A stretch of 64,000 bases of DNA from Candidatus Hermodarchaeum yapensis (GTDB lineage Archaea; Asgardarchaeota; Hermodarchaeia; Hermodarchaeales; Hermodarchaeaceae): contig JAEOSK010000008.1 in assembly GCA_016840405.1 (NCBI GenBank), positions 1 through 64,000 on the forward strand. The letters run 5' to 3'. Positions within the stretch are counted from its first letter, which is position 1, and every line of letters starts with the position of its first letter. The position numbers and the translations under genes were made by a program. The notes under the pieces were generated by a model, which saw only the letters and a list, made by a program, of their open reading frames with translations, did not search any database and was not told where the DNA came from. Positions 34,250 to 43,840 of this stretch are shown here, piece by piece.

Positions 34250-36128
34250 TGGGCTCTACCTCTCGAATAGCTTTGTAAGGGCAAATTTGTGCACAAACTC
34301 CACATCCTGAGCAAAGGGCTAAATCAATTGATGCATGCTCTCCTTCCCAAATGGTTGCTGCACAGCCCAATTTATCTGTACAAACCCTGCAACCTTGGCA
34401 TACCTCAGGATCTACCTGATAAGGAACAAGGGGCTCCTTTTCACGCCGTTTTCTAGCTCTTTCTATCAGAGCACATGGACTTTTTGAAATCACGACTGCA
34501 GGACCATCAAAAGCTACAGCTTCCCGGATTGTTCGGATTGATTCTTTGACCTGAAGAGGATCAATAGTTTTGATAAAAGGAACACCAATACCTCGAGCTA
34601 CTTCCTCAATGCTTATGGGTTTCCCTTCAACACCCATTCCAGTAATTCCAGTTCCTGGGTGTGGTTGGTGCCCTGTCATTGCGGTGGTTTCATTATCGAC
34701 TACAATGATTTTGACAGGGTGTTTATTGTAGACTGCATTCACTAAACCGGTTATTCCTGAGTGAAAGAATGTGGAATCTCCAATGGCTCCAATGATTGGT
34801 TTATCAAGAATTGCTGTTAGCCCGCAAGCTGTCCCAATACTTGATCCCATGCAAAGTAACAAATCTGCTAATTCGAGGGGAGGTTGAATTGCCAAAGTAT
34901 AACAACCAATGTCTGTTGGGTAAATTCCCTTTCGACCGGTAGCAGTTGCAACTTCGTAAAACGTTGCTCGATGTGGGCATCCAGAACAAAGGATTGGAGG
35001 GCGGGGTGGTAATTCGGACATTGGTTCGGATAGTTTCTCATTGATTTCAGTAAGATGTACAGGTATTTCTCTATCTAAGGCTCGGGCTATTCCCTCAGTA
35101 ACTTTGTGTGGGGTTAGTTCACCAATTTCTGAGAAAAATTCCTGACTTTTTCCTAAAATCGGTGTAACGATTCCTGCTTCTTGAGCGTAAGCTCTGGCAT
35201 GATATTCAAGGTAGGGCTTTAACTCTTCAACGATGACGACTTTTTCTTTTTGTGCAATGAACTTTTGAATTTTCTTCTTTGGAAGAGGATAACTCATACC
35301 GATCTTTAAGACCGCTGCCTTTACTTTCAGTGCCCTGATTACCTCTATTACATAGTTAAAACTAACACCAGATGTTATGATACCGATTTTCCCTTTTCCA
35401 TGAATCTGGTTCCATTCACTTTTTTCTGATATTGCAGTGGCTTGTTTAATTTTTTCAACTAAAATAGGGTGGCGTTTTCGTGCTACTGCTGGAATAGTAA
35501 CAAATCGAAAAGGATCTCTCTCAAAATTCGGGTTATTTCGGGGTGGTCGGATGGGACCAAGTTCAACATCAGCACGAGTATGACTTACTCGGGTTGTCAC
35601 ACGCAGTAAAATTGGCTGTTCAAGTTTCTCTGAAAGCTCAAAGGCTGCTACGGTCATATCCTTGGCTTCTTGAGGGTCTGCGGGCTCAAGCATAATTGTA
35701 TCACCAAGTAAAGCAAATATCCGGTTATCTTGCTCGTTTTGAGAACTCCAACAACCTGGATCATCTGCTGTCACAATGATCATACCGCCACGTACACCAA
35801 TGTAATTTAGAGTCATGAATGCATCTGAGGCTACATTAAGTCCAACATGCTTCATAGCAACAAGAGATCTTGCGTTTGCTATAGCTGCCGCACCAGCCAC
35901 TTCCATTGCCACTTTCTCATTTGTGCAATATTCGAAGTAGAACTTACCAACCTTAGCAGCTTGAAATAAACTATCACCAATCTCAGATGCTGGTGTGCCT
36001 GGATAAGTTGAAGCTAATTCTAATCCTGCTTCGATTGCTCCACGAGCTATCGCTTCATTTCCGAGAAGAAGGTAGCGCTTGCCCGGGGCCTCTTTTGTGA
36101 GAATCTCAGCGATATCCATTGAACTCAC
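34236..36128 (-). CDS. iorA: Indolepyruvate:ferredoxin oxidoreductase, alpha subunit
   Basis: 630 residues. Order of domains: pyrimidine-binding domain with the GLELASTYPGTPASEIG segment, thiamine-pyrophosphate-binding domain with GDSTFFHSGITGLVNAVYN (Asp and the Asn of the metal site), and a C-terminal pair of [4Fe-4S] motifs (CQGCRVC and CSGCGVCAQIC). The reaction needs the TPP made by the thiL product. Upstream gene on the other strand is 66 bp away. Confidence 0.93.
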   Translation of the reverse strand: MSSMDIAEILTKEAPGKRYLLLGNEAIARGAIEAGLELASTYPGTPASEIGDSLFQAAKVGKFYFEYCTNEKVAMEVAGAAAIANARSLVAMKHVGLNVASDAFMTLNYIGVRGGMIIVTADDPGCWSSQNEQDNRIFALLGDTIMLEPADPQEAKDMTVAAFELSEKLEQPILLRVTTRVSHTRADVELGPIRPPRNNPNFERDPFRFVTIPAVARKRHPILVEKIKQATAISEKSEWNQIHGKGKIGIITSGVSFNYVIEVIRALKVKAAVLKIGMSYPLPKKKIQKFIAQKEKVVIVEELKPYLEYHARAYAQEAGIVTPILGKSQEFFSEIGELTPHKVTEGIARALDREIPVHLTEINEKLSEPMSELPPRPPILCSGCPHRATFYEVATATGRKGIYPTDIGCYTLAIQPPLELADLLLCMGSSIGTACGLTAILDKPIIGAIGDSTFFHSGITGLVNAVYNKHPVKIIVVDNETTAMTGHQPHPGTGITGMGVEGKPISIEEVARGIGVPFIKTIDPLQVKESIRTIREAVAFDGPAVVISKSPCALIERARKRREKEPLVPYQVDPEVCQGCRVCTDKLGCAATIWEGEHASIDLALCSGCGVCAQICPYKAIREVEPNESA

Positions 36129-36203
36129 CGTATTTCCAAACGGTTTAAACGGAGTTACAATACACTATTTTACAGTTTGTAATTTTTAGAAAAGGTGAAA
36201 CCA

Positions 36204-36584
36204 GTGGGTGAGTGGCGACTTACGATCAAAGCCTCAGAGCGAGTTCTAACTGACGTTCTCGATAAAACTGGGGCATTAATGATTCGACCAAGGTACATCA
36301 ACCAATTGAAGGATATTTCACAAACACAGAAGGTCAAATTTAAGGTAAAATCTCCTGAGGGTGTGAATAAACTCCCTTCCAGTTTTGTCGTCGTTGAGAT
36401 GGATTATACTGATAATCAAGTGAAACAAGTGACTGGTTTATTTGAATATGCATACGGGGCAATACGGTTAGTAGCCGTAGATAATGAAAAACTGGCTGAA
36501 GGAAGTGGAGACGAATTAGTTGCTTTTTTTGAGGCTCCATTACAAAAGAGGACTGGAACCAATATTCGTGTCTATGAGTCATGA
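36204..36584 (+). CDS. Uncharacterised protein upstream of the CCA enzyme
   Basis: 126 residues from GTG 36204, with AGGTG 8 bases upstream; GTG 36195 is an alternative. Mixed alpha/beta, with a strand-rich N-terminus (RLTIKASERVLTDVL) and a C-terminal FEAPLQKRTGTNIRVYES. I do not recognise the family. It is convergent with the CCA-adding enzyme and follows the iorA start region. Confidence 0.5.
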   Translation: MGEWRLTIKASERVLTDVLDKTGALMIRPRYINQLKDISQTQKVKFKVKSPEGVNKLPSSFVVVEMDYTDNQVKQVTGLFEYAYGAIRLVAVDNEKLAEGSGDELVAFFEAPLQKRTGTNIRVYES

Positions 36585-36609
36585 CCAAATATTTTTAACT
36601 CCATTTCAT

Positions 36610-38031
36610 TTACGGAATGAAGGGCTGAACTGCTTTCTTTAGAATCCACAGTGCTTGTTTTCCAATTAATGTACTTCCTTGGTTTGAAACACTAATTGGT
36701 GTTAGTTTTGGTGAAAGCGTATTATTCGCTAGAAAGTGTTGAATAGCATTGCCCACATTTTTGAATCTCCGTTGGATTTCAACATGGTATCGACCATTTC
36801 GCAAGTAAGCGTTAGGGTGCTTTTTGGTAAATTTATCAACCTCATCAGGAAAATCAGATGGAGGACCTATTCGTGTGTAGGATTTGCTAATCTCATTTTT
36901 TTCTACATTAAGTGCTATAACAAATACGGGTGCTTCAAATACTTCTTCAAACACAATAGACCCAAATCGGGGTTCACCTGTGGCTTCCCGGCTCAAGAAT
37001 TTTTGTAACTTAGTAAAATATCGATAGAGTTTATCACGAGTCTTGGTATAATGCCACCCTGTCTCATCCTGAAACTCGATGACAAAATAATTATCACTCT
37101 CTATTTTGAGTTCATCTAAAGCTAAAACCGGAATTTGTGCCATTTTAAAAAACGCAAGTGAGGGCTCTCGCAATAACTGACATGCATTATGTTGAGCGAA
37201 ACGATAAGCACGTTCGGAGATACTTGATGCGATATTCCGATTAGGATCAGTGGGATCGGTAATAATCAGTTCTTCTCTTCGAAATTTTTGTAGGAGTTCA
37301 TCTGAGGGGCGAGAAAAATAATCAAGTGGTTTGGGTGGGGCCTGAGAAAGAAATTCAAAAACAGAATCTAGGCTCTGATTGTGATAAACTATCATTTCTG
37401 TGCTAAAGCCTGTGAATCCACTTCGGCCAACAGGGCTGGTATCTCCATATACATATACCGAATGAAAGAATGCTTTCAAAAGACGGACATCATCTCGTTG
37501 ATTTTTTGACAACTGAGAATCAACAAATTGACTGTGATGCGGGGTACGATCAACCGCCGTTATTGGCCCGGTTTTGAAAATATACTCCGGAGATAGGTCA
37601 AATCCAAAAACGATGTCAACTTTATAATTATCAAGTGTAGCTGAAGCATAGGGGTGTTCAGCATATTTTACTTGCCAAGAAGAGCACCCTGCTTCTTTAA
37701 TCGCTTCAACTGCGATTTCTTCTACCAATTGTTTGAAGAGTTTACGAAGTTTCGGTTTCGATGGTTTTTCTTTGTCAATTGGTTTTGGTAGTATCGACGT
37801 AGGCAACCCTATGAATATGTCCAACTCTCGCCAATTTCGTAGCTGAGTTTGTTTTCGTCCCGATGACCCTTCAAGGTTAATGAACGAGACTTCTACATTC
37901 TTCATCTCGGAAATGTGCAGGATTGCCCGTTTGATGCGGTTAAAGATCTGGAAACCTTCTTCAATTTCGGTTCGAGTTGGACGAATCTGATTGAGAATAG
38001 TACTCCGAATTTTACGTAACGTAGACATCAT
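36610..38031 (-). CDS. cca: CCA-adding tRNA nucleotidyltransferase, class I (archaeal)
   Basis: 473 residues. Adds or repairs the 3' CCA end of tRNAs. The nucleotidyltransferase motif GSSGRKQTQLRNWRELDIF gives catalytic Glu69 and Asp71, and Asp139 (KVDIVFGFD) supplies the third carboxylate, exactly as in the Archaeoglobus enzyme (Glu-Asp-Asp). Here the tRNA genes themselves encode CCA, so the enzyme acts mainly in repair. A second ATG lies one codon downstream of the start. Confidence 0.93.
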   Translation of the reverse strand: MMSTLRKIRSTILNQIRPTRTEIEEGFQIFNRIKRAILHISEMKNVEVSFINLEGSSGRKQTQLRNWRELDIFIGLPTSILPKPIDKEKPSKPKLRKLFKQLVEEIAVEAIKEAGCSSWQVKYAEHPYASATLDNYKVDIVFGFDLSPEYIFKTGPITAVDRTPHHSQFVDSQLSKNQRDDVRLLKAFFHSVYVYGDTSPVGRSGFTGFSTEMIVYHNQSLDSVFEFLSQAPPKPLDYFSRPSDELLQKFRREELIITDPTDPNRNIASSISERAYRFAQHNACQLLREPSLAFFKMAQIPVLALDELKIESDNYFVIEFQDETGWHYTKTRDKLYRYFTKLQKFLSREATGEPRFGSIVFEEVFEAPVFVIALNVEKNEISKSYTRIGPPSDFPDEVDKFTKKHPNAYLRNGRYHVEIQRRFKNVGNAIQHFLANNTLSPKLTPISVSNQGSTLIGKQALWILKKAVQPFIP

Positions 38032-38100
38032 CTGATTTCTGGGCGACTATGCTTTTAAGTCATAAAGCCTAAGCCCTAGTTTGAGGGAGCCCGAACTCCT

Positions 38101-38556
38101 ATGTTGGATGAAGTAGATTTACAAATACTCCAAGTCTTGCAATCAAATTCTCGAATCTCATTTTCTGAGCTTGGTCGAAGTGTTGGGCTAAGCGCGACCG
38201 CCGCTCGAAATCGCATCAATAATCTAGTCTCTCGTGGGATTGTAACAAAACTTGGAGCTGAATTAGATTGGGAAAAAATTGGTTGGTCGATTCAATCACT
38301 ACTTCTAATTCGTACAGAGCATGGAAAAACAGAGGCGGTCACAAAGCAACTACATAAGCTACCACAAATTTTGTCAATCACGAAAACGGCTGGAACTGTG
38401 GATTTGGTTGTTCGCCTTATTGCAAGTGACGTCGCTGATTTCACAAACCTCCTTCATAAATCCTTATCCAAAATTCCGGGCATAACTAGCATGAACACAC
38501 TTATGGTACTTGACGAGGTCAATAATACGCCGCCCCTCTCTTCAAGTATGAAATGA
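38101..38556 (+). CDS. Lrp/AsnC family transcriptional regulator
   Basis: 151 residues. N-terminal helix-turn-helix (LDEVDLQILQVLQSNSRISFSELGRSVGLSATAARNRIN) and a C-terminal RAM ligand-binding domain. Likely an amino-acid-responsive regulator; the effector is unknown. It ends 3 bp from the convergent AMMECR1 gene. Confidence 0.88.
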   Translation: MLDEVDLQILQVLQSNSRISFSELGRSVGLSATAARNRINNLVSRGIVTKLGAELDWEKIGWSIQSLLLIRTEHGKTEAVTKQLHKLPQILSITKTAGTVDLVVRLIASDVADFTNLLHKSLSKIPGITSMNTLMVLDEVNNTPPLSSSMK

Positions 38557-38558
38557 AA

Positions 38559-39209
38559 CTAGAAGATTCGCTCAATAATTTCTCCATTAACGCTAGTCTC
38601 TGAAAATATCTGAGCTTGGAATTTGTAGATTCTAACTTCTGATTTTAAGTAACTATCTGGAGGCAACCCTGCCTTTTGACAACATCCTTGTAGGAACTGC
38701 TCGGCATTCCAGCCTTGTTCTGGGGCTACTTGTGGAAGAAGAAGTCCTCGATGCCATCCTCGGCCTTCAATAATTAGTCCATCTTTTCCGACGGTAATGT
38801 GTTTTGCAAGTTTCTTCCGGTCCTGAACCTCAAGCTCTTCGGGAACCGTCAAAACACTGACTTCAACAAGGATTAATTCCAGCTCCTCTTCCTGAACAGG
38901 CGGGAATCTAGGGTCATCTAGGGCTGAACTCAAAGCGGCTTGACGTGTTGCTTCGAGAAGTGGAACAGGTTCAGCACGACTGATAGGACCTGGCGGTAAT
39001 CGACCAATACAGCCACGAAGCATCCACTTGTCTGCCTCCTCTCCTTGGCGTTTTTTCAGAGTTACAAATACTCCCCGGTTTTCATGCAGTGATTCAGAGT
39101 TAGTAGTTGGAATATCTAGTTGCTGTTTGTTTCGAATATACGTTTCAATAGTTTGCCGGGCGAATTTTGTTAACATGACCCCCTCTTCAAGTGTAAGCAA
39201 CCTAGACAT
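38559..39209 (-). CDS. AMMECR1 family protein
   Basis: 216 residues. The segment RGCIGRLPPGP is the signature of this family, followed by AALSSALDDPRFPPV and the LEVSVLTVP region. Often encoded with MEMO1 and a radical SAM enzyme (the AmmeMemoRadiSam set); here the three are dispersed. The activity is unknown. Immediately upstream on the same strand is a CBS-domain gene. Confidence 0.9.
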   Translation of the reverse strand: MSRLLTLEEGVMLTKFARQTIETYIRNKQQLDIPTTNSESLHENRGVFVTLKKRQGEEADKWMLRGCIGRLPPGPISRAEPVPLLEATRQAALSSALDDPRFPPVQEEELELILVEVSVLTVPEELEVQDRKKLAKHITVGKDGLIIEGRGWHRGLLLPQVAPEQGWNAEQFLQGCCQKAGLPPDSYLKSEVRIYKFQAQIFSETSVNGEIIERIF

Positions 39210-39227
39210 GGCTAAATCACCCTAATT

Positions 39228-40061
39228 TCAATCAGCTTTTTTATTTACTTTGAATCGGTTCGCGACCAAATCTACCAAATTACGCCTTATCAGAATATTT
39301 TCCATGATCTCTTTTTTCATAACTGGTAAGAGGTGTTGGCGTGGACGAAGAAGTAGCTCCGCGGCTTCGGCAACCGTTGAGTCTGGTGTAACCGTTAATT
39401 CAGTACTCGTCATAATATTCATTACAAGAAAATCTCGTAATCGTGTGCTTTGATATTTTGCTGGGATTTCTCGACGAAACGCGGCGAAACCCAAAGCTAA
39501 ACGTTTCTTTGTCACTAAACCAATGACTTTTCTTTCCTCAAAGACAGGAAGCCCGGGCATATCTTCTGCTAGCATCAACTGACGGGCATGTACAACCCGA
39601 TCTGTGGGGCTTAAACTAATTGGCTCTTCCAATCTGAGATCACGAACAGAGAGATTATCAATATCTGTGCATTGCTTAACAAAATGAGTATTTGTGACAA
39701 TCCCCACAATCTCATCATTGTCCACAACAGGTAACGCGCGTTCTTTCCGCTTGTAGAGTAAATTTGCAGCTTCGAACATATCGGTTGACGGTGTAATAGT
39801 CTTGGGATTCAACTCCATTACTGAACTGACATAGATGCTTGCAGGTGTTAGCTTCCCCGCTCGAGCTGATCCTAACTTATCAAAAATATCGACTTCGGTT
39901 ATCAGGCCAATCAGCTTTTTTCCTTCTGTAACTGGAATCGCTGAGATTCCAAGTTTATCCATTATATCAAGCGCAACGGAGACAACTTGGTCTTTATCAA
40001 TGGTCTTTACTGGGCTTGCCATGATTTTTTCAACATGCACCAACCTCACCTCGTCACACAA
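39228..40061 (-). CDS. Protein with four CBS domains
   Basis: 277 residues made of four CBS modules in two pairs (about 10-70, 75-135, 140-195, 210-270), with the typical IPV, GLI and ALPVVD motifs. CBS pairs bind adenine nucleotides or SAM and regulate partner domains; there is no catalytic domain, so it acts as a ligand sensor. Cotranscribed with AMMECR1 and upstream of the NFACT gene on the same strand. Confidence 0.88.
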   Translation of the reverse strand: MCDEVRLVHVEKIMASPVKTIDKDQVVSVALDIMDKLGISAIPVTEGKKLIGLITEVDIFDKLGSARAGKLTPASIYVSSVMELNPKTITPSTDMFEAANLLYKRKERALPVVDNDEIVGIVTNTHFVKQCTDIDNLSVRDLRLEEPISLSPTDRVVHARQLMLAEDMPGLPVFEERKVIGLVTKKRLALGFAAFRREIPAKYQSTRLRDFLVMNIMTSTELTVTPDSTVAEAAELLLRPRQHLLPVMKKEIMENILIRRNLVDLVANRFKVNKKAD

Positions 40062-40127
40062 CTGTTACCTCCAGGCTTCAAAATCCTTTGGCTCTTCCAC
40101 TTCGACCCTAATCAGCTTAAGCAAAAG

Positions 40128-42137
40128 TCATTCGAGTAACAAATCAACTGGTCCTGGTGGTAATACAGCAATAATCTCGTCGATAGTTAGTGTCTTAACC
40201 ATATCCTGTAACTCAGGTGACACGTTTTTTGCAAAATATGCACGTAATTGTTTTGCAGCATCAGAGACTTTCATTGTTCCAGGGATAATAGCTACCCAGC
40301 TCTGGGCTTTTTGTTGAACTACTGATTCTGGTCCTGCAAAAACCAAAGGAAATTCATCTTCTAACAATAAACCAATTGCTAAACGGACTGGGGCGTTTCG
40401 AAGATAGTTTCTCTCACCTCTAACCATTACAGAACCCTTAGGCAGAAACTCTCCAGAAGGTGCACTTAAAGAAACTTGGTCGCTCGATACCCAATATGCA
40501 TCTGCCGCAGGTCTTCCTGCTTTCCATGCTCGTGAATAACTCACAGCGAAAATGGCTATCTCTTCCAGCTCTTTTTCTGAAACTTCTCGTCCTTCAGTTT
40601 TTACCACAACAACTGGAGCCCCAGCGAAATCAGCGTGGAAAAATAAATCTGGGTCTTCTAGGTATTTCCGAATTAATTGTTGATTACTCCCAGCATCTCG
40701 TCCACCTATAACCATTAGATCTTGGGATGTTCTAAACCATCGAAATTTCTCATACCAACGCTTCTTTCGGCGAGGCATAAGTCTATCCGACTCAGCTTTT
40801 ACAAGAGCATCTTCATGTTTCTCTTCCAATTGGGTTATCTTTTGAAGAGTATCCTCGATGGCGATAGTTGCTCCTTTGACTTTCTTTTCAAGTTGCTTAC
40901 TTCGTTGAAACATTTGGTTCGCGTTATCTGTAGCTCCCAATCGCACATCAAGCGATATGGATAGCTCATTCAAAATGATTTGAATTCTTCCCGCCTGAGG
41001 GTTGATACTTTCCAGAATCATGGCTGCCGGGATCTGCTGTTTCTTTCCCTCCTCCAGGCGTTGAGAAATATCCTTCCAGGACACGCTTTGTTTCCTGGCA
41101 TTTTGGATTGTGAACAGCAACTCTTCAACGATATCCAAGTGTTGGTAAATCGCATTAGCTGCTGTTCGACTTTGTTCAGCGCGTGATTGCATTGTTTCAA
41201 GATGTTCTTGTTGCTGTCCTTGTAATCGTCGAAGTTTTGCCAATTCACGTTGATACTTCTCGTCAATTTCCTCTGTAGCAGTCTCCTCTCGAGATGTTGA
41301 ATAGAAGGTATCGAGAGCCTCATTGAAAGTTGAAAACTCACTTACCTTCACGTTCTGATATCGAACACTATTTGCAGGAAGTACTTGAATCGGTTCACCA
41401 TTCTCATCCATTATAATCTGAGGTTTAAGCTGCCCTTCAGCAAGAGTATCAAAATATGAAATCAGTGTTTGGTGCAAGGTTTTTCTCTGCTTCGAAGTCA
41501 GCTTCTTGGCTAAAATAGTTGAATCAATTTCTACTTTGGAAAGAACCTCTTCGGCTGTAGTGCCACTCATGTTCAAACTGCGGACTAGCGTTCGAACAAG
41601 ATCATGTTCAGAGCTATCAAGAATTGAATTCAAATCTTTCAGAGTAATCTCTCTCGGATCAGTTGCTCTTAAGGGTGGAAACTGAAAAGGAGCACCTCGG
41701 ACAATATCACGGTCCCTCATTCGACGATATGTCATTGCTGACACGATTCGATCCTTTGGATCGAGGAGAATTGCATTTCCGCCTCCAAACAACTCGATCA
41801 CAATGGTAAATCGTTTTTCTGGCGGGCCCGCTCGTAAGTAGACGACACGATCAAAATCATGTTGTTCAAGGTCAGTAATTTTGTGATCACGAAGATGTTT
41901 TCGAAGAGCTTTACAAAAGGCACGGAGTTTTGCTTCTCGTTCATAAGTAAGTGATGTAAGGTGCATGTGTTTTCCTGGTTCAATTAGAAGCCAAACCTTA
42001 TTCGGCGTATCACTACTAATTTTAAAAAGCAGCGTACCGTTAAGTTGATAAATATTCAGAATCCATCTCCCGACTACAACGTCCTTTATCTCTCGTAGCA
42101 TAACGAAAATCTCGGACGCTGTCATACTCCTATTCAC
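40128..42137 (-). CDS. rqcH: NFACT-family protein (RqcH / NEMF homologue)
   Basis: 669 residues. Order: NFACT-N domain (ASEIFVMLREIKDVVVGRWILNIYQLNGTLLFK), a long coiled coil (about 280-420) and a NFACT-R domain containing the family core ADAYWVSSDQVSL and LFFHADFAGAPVVVVK. Homologues bind the large ribosomal subunit with a peptidyl-tRNA and help rescue stalled translation. I chose GTG 42137, which has GGTGA 6 bases upstream; ATG 42125 is an alternative. Divergent from the EMC6-like gene, 12 bp apart. Confidence 0.9.
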   Translation of the reverse strand: MNRSMTASEIFVMLREIKDVVVGRWILNIYQLNGTLLFKISSDTPNKVWLLIEPGKHMHLTSLTYEREAKLRAFCKALRKHLRDHKITDLEQHDFDRVVYLRAGPPEKRFTIVIELFGGGNAILLDPKDRIVSAMTYRRMRDRDIVRGAPFQFPPLRATDPREITLKDLNSILDSSEHDLVRTLVRSLNMSGTTAEEVLSKVEIDSTILAKKLTSKQRKTLHQTLISYFDTLAEGQLKPQIIMDENGEPIQVLPANSVRYQNVKVSEFSTFNEALDTFYSTSREETATEEIDEKYQRELAKLRRLQGQQQEHLETMQSRAEQSRTAANAIYQHLDIVEELLFTIQNARKQSVSWKDISQRLEEGKKQQIPAAMILESINPQAGRIQIILNELSISLDVRLGATDNANQMFQRSKQLEKKVKGATIAIEDTLQKITQLEEKHEDALVKAESDRLMPRRKKRWYEKFRWFRTSQDLMVIGGRDAGSNQQLIRKYLEDPDLFFHADFAGAPVVVVKTEGREVSEKELEEIAIFAVSYSRAWKAGRPAADAYWVSSDQVSLSAPSGEFLPKGSVMVRGERNYLRNAPVRLAIGLLLEDEFPLVFAGPESVVQQKAQSWVAIIPGTMKVSDAAKQLRAYFAKNVSPELQDMVKTLTIDEIIAVLPPGPVDLLLE

Positions 42138-42149
42138 GGGTGTTCACCA

Positions 42150-42479
42150 TTGTCAGATGAAACGAAATCTTGGTTTAATCGGCTCTCTCCTGAGGATTTG
42201 ATTTATTATACGCGCCTAATCTTCGCTCTTATTGCTGCAGCTATTGCCCTAGGTTTAAACCTTTCTGGTCCACTTGGCATATTCGGTTTTGTCATAGGGA
42301 TAACGTTAGTAGTTATTTCTTACTTCATCGCTCTGTTCCTTTTTCGCATTTCTCCTGACCAGGTTGGCGGTCACCTGAGAGGGTTGATGAAGGGTTTGGG
42401 TACAGGCGTTCTCCTGTTTTTGGTTATCTGGCTGCTGGTGTATAACTTCATTTATTGGGCTACATTATCGATTCCCTAA
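42150..42479 (+). CDS. EMC6-like three-helix membrane protein
   Basis: 109 residues from TTG 42150. Three membrane helices. It parallels eukaryotic EMC6 (110 residues) along its length: IYYTRLIFALIAAAIALGLN and GIFGFVIGI match the first two helices, and MKGLGTGVLLFLVIWLLVYNFIYW matches the last helix with its Gly-rich entry and Trp-x3-Tyr ending. EMC6 is a core subunit of the ER membrane protein complex; archaeal homologues partner with EMC3/YidC-type insertases. Adjacent to a ribosome-quality-control gene. Confidence 0.62.
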   Translation: MSDETKSWFNRLSPEDLIYYTRLIFALIAAAIALGLNLSGPLGIFGFVIGITLVVISYFIALFLFRISPDQVGGHLRGLMKGLGTGVLLFLVIWLLVYNFIYWATLSIP

Positions 42480-42581
42480 CAGGATTGAAGAATCCTTTTA
42501 ATAGCTGGGCGTTCTTTGAGAAAACCTTAATAGGGGACCTCTTCTAAAGTTGTTTTAGGATTTTTTCGTCGAGGGAGTTTA

Positions 42582-43109
42582 GTGAAACTTGATGACAAGG
42601 ATATGCGTATCCTCTCTTTACTTCAAAAGGATGGGCGTGCAAAGTACACACAAATCGCACGAACGTTATCGAAAGCTATGAATCAGAATATTCCAGATAC
42701 AACCATTCTGTTTCGTATTCGGAAACTTCAGCAAGCTGGAGTTATCAAACGGTTTACAGTCAGCATTGATCAAGAGATGTTAGGGTACACTGTGTATGGC
42801 GTGTTGGTTGTTGAAATTGGTGGGCATATCCTTCGCGATATCACAGTAGAGCATACCCAAAAAATTAAGGCAGATCTTGAAAGCCGGGCGAATGTCATTT
42901 TTCTTGCATTGAATGAGAATGAAACCGGCATATTTGCGATAATTCTCGGTAAACAGCCATCAGACCTTGAAGAGATTTTTAACACGCTTAAAGACAACCC
43001 AGATGTTGTTGACGCAAAATTATGGTTCCTTAAGCAACCGACGAAAGGTGACGGTCTTATTGGAACAGGCTTGCCAATCATTGAAATGGAGGAAATCGAA
43101 GATGTCTGA
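42582..43109 (+). CDS. Lrp/AsnC family transcriptional regulator
   Basis: 175 residues from GTG 42582, preceded by GAGGGAG. N-terminal helix-turn-helix (KDMRILSLLQKDGRAKYTQIARTLSK) and RAM-type ligand domain. The stop overlaps the next start by 8 bp (GATGTCTGA), so it is coupled to the KaiC-like ATPase. Effector unknown. Confidence 0.88.
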   Translation: MKLDDKDMRILSLLQKDGRAKYTQIARTLSKAMNQNIPDTTILFRIRKLQQAGVIKRFTVSIDQEMLGYTVYGVLVVEIGGHILRDITVEHTQKIKADLESRANVIFLALNENETGIFAIILGKQPSDLEEIFNTLKDNPDVVDAKLWFLKQPTKGDGLIGTGLPIIEMEEIEDV

Positions 43110-43839
43110 AACATCAGAACGCGTGAAAACAGGAATTCCAGGATTAGATGGAATCCTTCACGGAGGGTTTATTCCTGGTAGTAATGTGCTCGTCTCCGGC
43201 GGGGCAGGTACAGGGAAGACCATTTTTTGTATGCAGTTTCTTCAATCTGGAGCAATGAAATTTGGAGATAACGGGGTCTTTGTTACGTTAGAAGAACGGC
43301 CAAAAGAGTTGCGACGCGAAGCCGAAAGGTTTGGGTGGAATTTTGAGAAGCTGCAAGAAGAAGAAAAGCTCATTATCGTGGATGCAGCTTCCAGTAAAGC
43401 AGGATTACCAACCACCGAACCACATGCAATTCGCACAGGTTTGGATATTAATGCTCTTGCACAAGAAATCTATCGGGTCACCAAACGAATTAATGCACGA
43501 CGCATTGTCATTGACTCTGTATCCGGTCTTGGTATTCGTTTCGAAGGAATAGCCGCGGTCAGGAACGCAATCTTCAAACTTTCAAGCCTTCTCCGAGAAC
43601 TTGGCGCTACTTCGATTATGACCTCGGAAGTTGCAGAGGGGTCAACGGGTTTTAGCCGATATGGAGTAGAGGAATTTATTGCCCAAGGGTTAATCATCCT
43701 CTCACTTACTGAGCAGGATAGAGAACTCCGACGAAGTCTAGTTGTTCGGAAAATGCGTCAAACTGGTCATAGCTTGAAACGATTTCCCTTTGAAATCAGT
43801 AGTTCCGGGCTTGTAGTCATGCCAGGTGGCGAACTATAG
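43102..43839 (+). CDS. KaiC-like RecA-family ATPase
   Basis: 245 residues from ATG 43102. A single KaiC domain: N-terminal GIPGLDGILHGGFIPGSNVLVSGGAGTGKT with Walker A, RVVIDSVSGL (Walker B) and a C-terminal LVVRKMRQTGHS segment. KaiC-like domains in archaea often act in signalling or motility regulation (FlaH-like). It is translationally coupled to an Lrp regulator and followed by a convergent prepilin-peptidase gene, which hints at a pilus or archaellum link, though no pilin is in the window. Confidence 0.85.
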   Translation: MSETSERVKTGIPGLDGILHGGFIPGSNVLVSGGAGTGKTIFCMQFLQSGAMKFGDNGVFVTLEERPKELRREAERFGWNFEKLQEEEKLIIVDAASSKAGLPTTEPHAIRTGLDINALAQEIYRVTKRINARRIVIDSVSGLGIRFEGIAAVRNAIFKLSSLLRELGATSIMTSEVAEGSTGFSRYGVEEFIAQGLIILSLTEQDRELRRSLVVRKMRQTGHSLKRFPFEISSSGLVVMPGGEL

Positions 43840-43840
43840 T

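Noticed and set aside
42967-43101. Longer KaiC-like protein starting at 42967
   Set aside because: It would overlap the Lrp gene almost fully in another frame; KaiC similarity begins just after ATG 43102.
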